Origin: UBA11865 sp041570195
GTDB lineage: Bacteria; Chloroflexota; Anaerolineae; Promineifilales; Promineifilaceae
Direction of reading: 5' to 3'
DNA: 64,000 nt
Assembly (NCBI GenBank): GCA_041570195.1
Contig: JBFFWQ010000009.1
Coordinates: forward strand, 21,098-85,097
Shown: positions 62,526-64,000 of the stretch, piece after piece
How the letters are laid out: each line of letters starts with the position of its first letter
How positions within the stretch are numbered: the stretch's first letter is position 1
Notes under the pieces: generated by a model
Told to the model about the DNA's origin: nothing
What the model saw: only the letters and a program-made list of their open reading frames with translations
The model's database searches: none
Made by a program: the position numbers and the translations under genes

Positions 62526-62855
62526 TGGCTAACCTCCGGGGGTGAGTGTCTTTGGGAAATCAATTATAGTGGTTCTAAGCAAGCTAGGCATTAAGACTTG
62601 ATATAGCTGATCAGTTATGCGGCTTGCTTTTAGGAGAACAGCTGCCGAATGCTATTAGACATGAGTTAAGATCTGCAACTGTTCTCCACTTAGTGGTTGG
62701 CTGGCCAATATGGTTTCCTGCTGTTAGCTCTGAGCGGTGAGCTTCTAGCCGTCAGCCGTCAGCTTTCAGTTTTCAGCGCTGGGCTATCTCAGCCCGCTTG
62801 AGTTTGAACGTCGCGCTGATTTCCCTGAACTGCGAGTCCGTTTTTCCAGGTAATA
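62526..62855. repeat. Intergenic region with AGC-type repeats
   Basis: 62721-62780 is a block of repeats (AGCTCTGAGCGG, AGCCGTCAGCCGTCAG, AGCTTTCAGTTTTCAGC). Nothing else is recognised between the M14 gene start and the truncated Cys/His gene copy. Confidence 0.6.
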
Positions 62856-63026
62856 TCAGTTGATGTTGGCGCCGGTCTTGCAGGCGTTGAGGTTGCCGCG
62901 GGGGGCGCCGGCGCCGCGGGGGCCGAGCAGGTGATCTAGATGGGGGCGGCAGTGAACGTGGCTGCGCATGGCCCAGTTGCGGCAAACGGGGGTCTGGCAG
63001 TGGCGTTTGTTGGGGTTGCGGGGCAT
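62856..63026 (-). pseudogene. Truncated duplicate of the Cys/His protein gene
   Basis: The 56 codons from ATG 63026 repeat the first 56 residues of the 59971-60528 protein almost exactly (MPRNPNKRHCQTPVC, HCRPHLDHLLGPRGAG, GAPRGNLNACKTGANIN), then end at TGA. After the shared ATCAAC the sequences part. All metal-ligand positions are kept, so it may be an expressed mini-protein, but an abrupt 3' loss of about 390 bp is simpler. Confidence 0.8.
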
Positions 63027-63052
63027 TTTTGAGCGGTTAGCTTTGAGCCGCC

Positions 63053-63253
63053 GGTTGGGAGAATATGGCCGACCCAATTCATGATGGCTATCCGACCGTT
63101 ATGCTAATTTGCGGAGACGACGCGGATGCTAAGGTAGCCGTTACCGAACTAACCGAATCGCTGGACTTTAAGGTGGTCGACCTGGGGCCTTTGGAAACAT
63201 TCCGGCTGTTGGAGCCTTTTGCCCTGGTATGGATTCGTCTGGCTGTAACATAG
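63053..63253 (+). pseudogene. C-terminal fragment of an F420/NADPH-dependent reductase-like protein
   Basis: The frame reads GWENMADPIHDG, then VMLICGDDADAKVAVTELTE, VDLGPLETFRLLEPFALVWI and ends LAVT. This is the end of the NADP-oxidoreductase coenzyme-F420-dependent family (the GDDxxAK and DLGPL...LEP motifs). The N-terminal Rossmann domain is missing and an in-frame stop lies just before residue GWEN. Relict gene. Confidence 0.7.
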
Positions 63254-63398
63254 GGGGCTTGGTCGTAACTTCGTCTCTAGGCTGGTCAAACGATAACAGA
63301 ACGCTCGTATTGAGATGGGGGTTCTTACGTAAGAACGGCTCGCGACCAGGGTTAGGACAGTCGTCGTTTGTTGTGCCGGCCGGAGCGGCATTGTGATG

Positions 63399-63404
63399 TA
63401 TAAT
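63399..63404 (+). promoter_or_regulatory. TATAAT -10 box upstream of the SARP regulator
   Basis: TATAAT lies 46 nt before the ATG at 63451 and is preceded by TG. No good -35 element is visible at 16-18 bp. Confidence 0.4.
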
Positions 63405-63450
63405 GTTCCCAGGAGCTGGGACGGATTCTGACGCTATCGAAAGGAAGGCG

Positions 63451-64000
63451 ATGGCCCATCTTTCACTGTCTTGTCTGGGGCCGTTTGAAGTGAAGCTGGA
63501 CGGCCGGCCGGTCACGGGCTTCAAGTCAAAGAAGGTCCGGGGGTTGCTGGCTTATCTGGCGGTGGAATCGTCGCGGCCGCATCCTCGCGAAGTGCTGGCC
63601 GGTCTCTTATGGCCCGATTGGCCCGATAGTGAGGCTCTCAGCAACCTGCGCTATGCGCTCTCCAACCTACGGCGGGTGATCGGCGACCGAACGGCCGAGC
63701 CGTGCTACTTATTAATCACCCGAGACACCCTTCAGTTTAACGCGGCCAGCGACTACGCCCTGGACATCTCGGCTTTCACGGACCGGATGGCGGCGGCCGG
63801 GGGCACAGCACGGGATGTTTGGGATTTGGCCGGCGTCGAGGAGGCGATGGCGCTTTACCGGGGCGTGTTCCTCGAAGGTTTTTCCATCCGAGACAGCGTC
63901 GCCTTTGAGGAATGGTCGTCGCTCAAACGGCAGCAGGTCGCCTATCAATTGTTGGCCGGTGTGCAATACATGGTCAAATCCTACGAGGCATTTGGCCAGC
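63451..64000 (+). CDS. SARP/AfsR-type transcriptional regulator, 3' end outside window
   Basis: ATG 63451 has AAGGAAGG 2-9 nt upstream. The 183 codons seen are open to the window end. The N-terminus is an OmpR-like winged helix (LSLSCLGPFEVKLDGRPVTG, KKVRGLLAYLAVE, EVLAGLLWPDWPDSEALSNL), followed by the start of a bacterial transcriptional activator domain (ALYRGVFLEGFSIRDS). In Chloroflexota such proteins often continue into NB-ARC/AAA ATPase and tetratricopeptide repeats and run to about 1000 residues. Target genes unknown. Confidence 0.9.
   Translation, partial: MAHLSLSCLGPFEVKLDGRPVTGFKSKKVRGLLAYLAVESSRPHPREVLAGLLWPDWPDSEALSNLRYALSNLRRVIGDRTAEPCYLLITRDTLQFNAASDYALDISAFTDRMAAAGGTARDVWDLAGVEEAMALYRGVFLEGFSIRDSVAFEEWSSLKRQQVAYQLLAGVQYMVKSYEAFGQ

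Noticed and set aside
1..64000. tRNA, rRNA, prophage or complete IS elements
   Set aside because: I looked for cloverleaf-like arms, transposase or integrase motifs and terminal inverted repeats and found none convincing.

Overview
The window looks like chromosomal DNA from a member of the Chloroflexota, most likely an Anaerolineae/Caldilineae-type bacterium. This is inferred from gene content: a fused transaldolase/glucose-6-phosphate isomerase, DUF3179 lipoproteins, a toast-rack lipoprotein, a lone P22_AR_N antirepressor-like gene, a SARP/BTAD regulator, many Ala/Pro/Glu/Thr-rich lipoproteins, and GC-rich codons with many GTG starts. I see no rRNA, tRNA, CRISPR array, complete insertion sequence or prophage.

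Layout. 1-7050: an L-arabinose/L-ribulose-type sugar operon on the minus strand (LacI regulator, fucose/arabinose-isomerase-like protein, aldo/keto reductase, degenerate M24 protein, ribulokinase, ribulose-5-phosphate 4-epimerase) with GTTAAC operator-like palindromes upstream. 7369-12364: a DUF58 / transglutaminase pair, a family 2 glycosyltransferase and a membrane protein. 12424-20109 (minus): Tal-Pgi fusion, universal stress protein, an ion transporter with an N-terminal beta-sandwich domain, and a hydrolase/M1-peptidase fusion lipoprotein. 20346-22688: lipoprotein, Lon-N domain protein, DUF1992 protein. 23310-29030: esterase, toast-rack lipoprotein, antirepressor-like protein, NAD(P)HX epimerase and a Cys-type DUF3179 lipoprotein.

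29257-39430 is a beta-1,3-glucan (laminarin-like) locus: a large GH94/GH149/GH161-type phosphorylase, a secreted multidomain GH16 protein, a GH3 beta-glucosidase that has lost its N-terminal two thirds, and a divergent LacI regulator with three TGAAA-type operators. Outside the cell GH16 would cut the glucan; inside, phosphorylase and formerly GH3 would process the oligosaccharides.

The most interesting part is 41424-44724. Three successive plus-strand genes are each interrupted by one in-frame UGA, and each UGA sits where the family has its redox-active cysteine: a DUF3179 lipoprotein (U-P-I-C), a DUF411 lipoprotein (U-G-C-C) and an iodothyronine-deiodinase-like redoxin (U-P-Y-C). The third has a 7-bp hairpin with a GGC loop 17 nt past the UGA, a textbook bacterial SECIS geometry. 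A CxxC glutaredoxin-like gene converges on them. I read this as a selenoprotein redox cluster, with a Cys-containing DUF3179 paralogue elsewhere in the window.

45296-47957 holds a damaged two-component/ABC module: the response regulator has an in-frame amber codon, and the kinase and the ABC ATPase are both cut at the same point (about 46681). 48102-62525 holds housekeeping and envelope genes: crotonase family, VanZ, HtrA-like protease, rhomboid, GNAT, EamA, VWA/solute-binding protein, EttA, TauE/SafE, ABC exporter, a small Cys/His protein and an M14 carboxypeptidase. 62526-63400 is a graveyard with a truncated duplicate of the Cys/His gene and the tail of an F420/NADPH reductase. The window ends inside a SARP-type regulator. 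Degenerate short intergenic repeats of three kinds recur between genes throughout.
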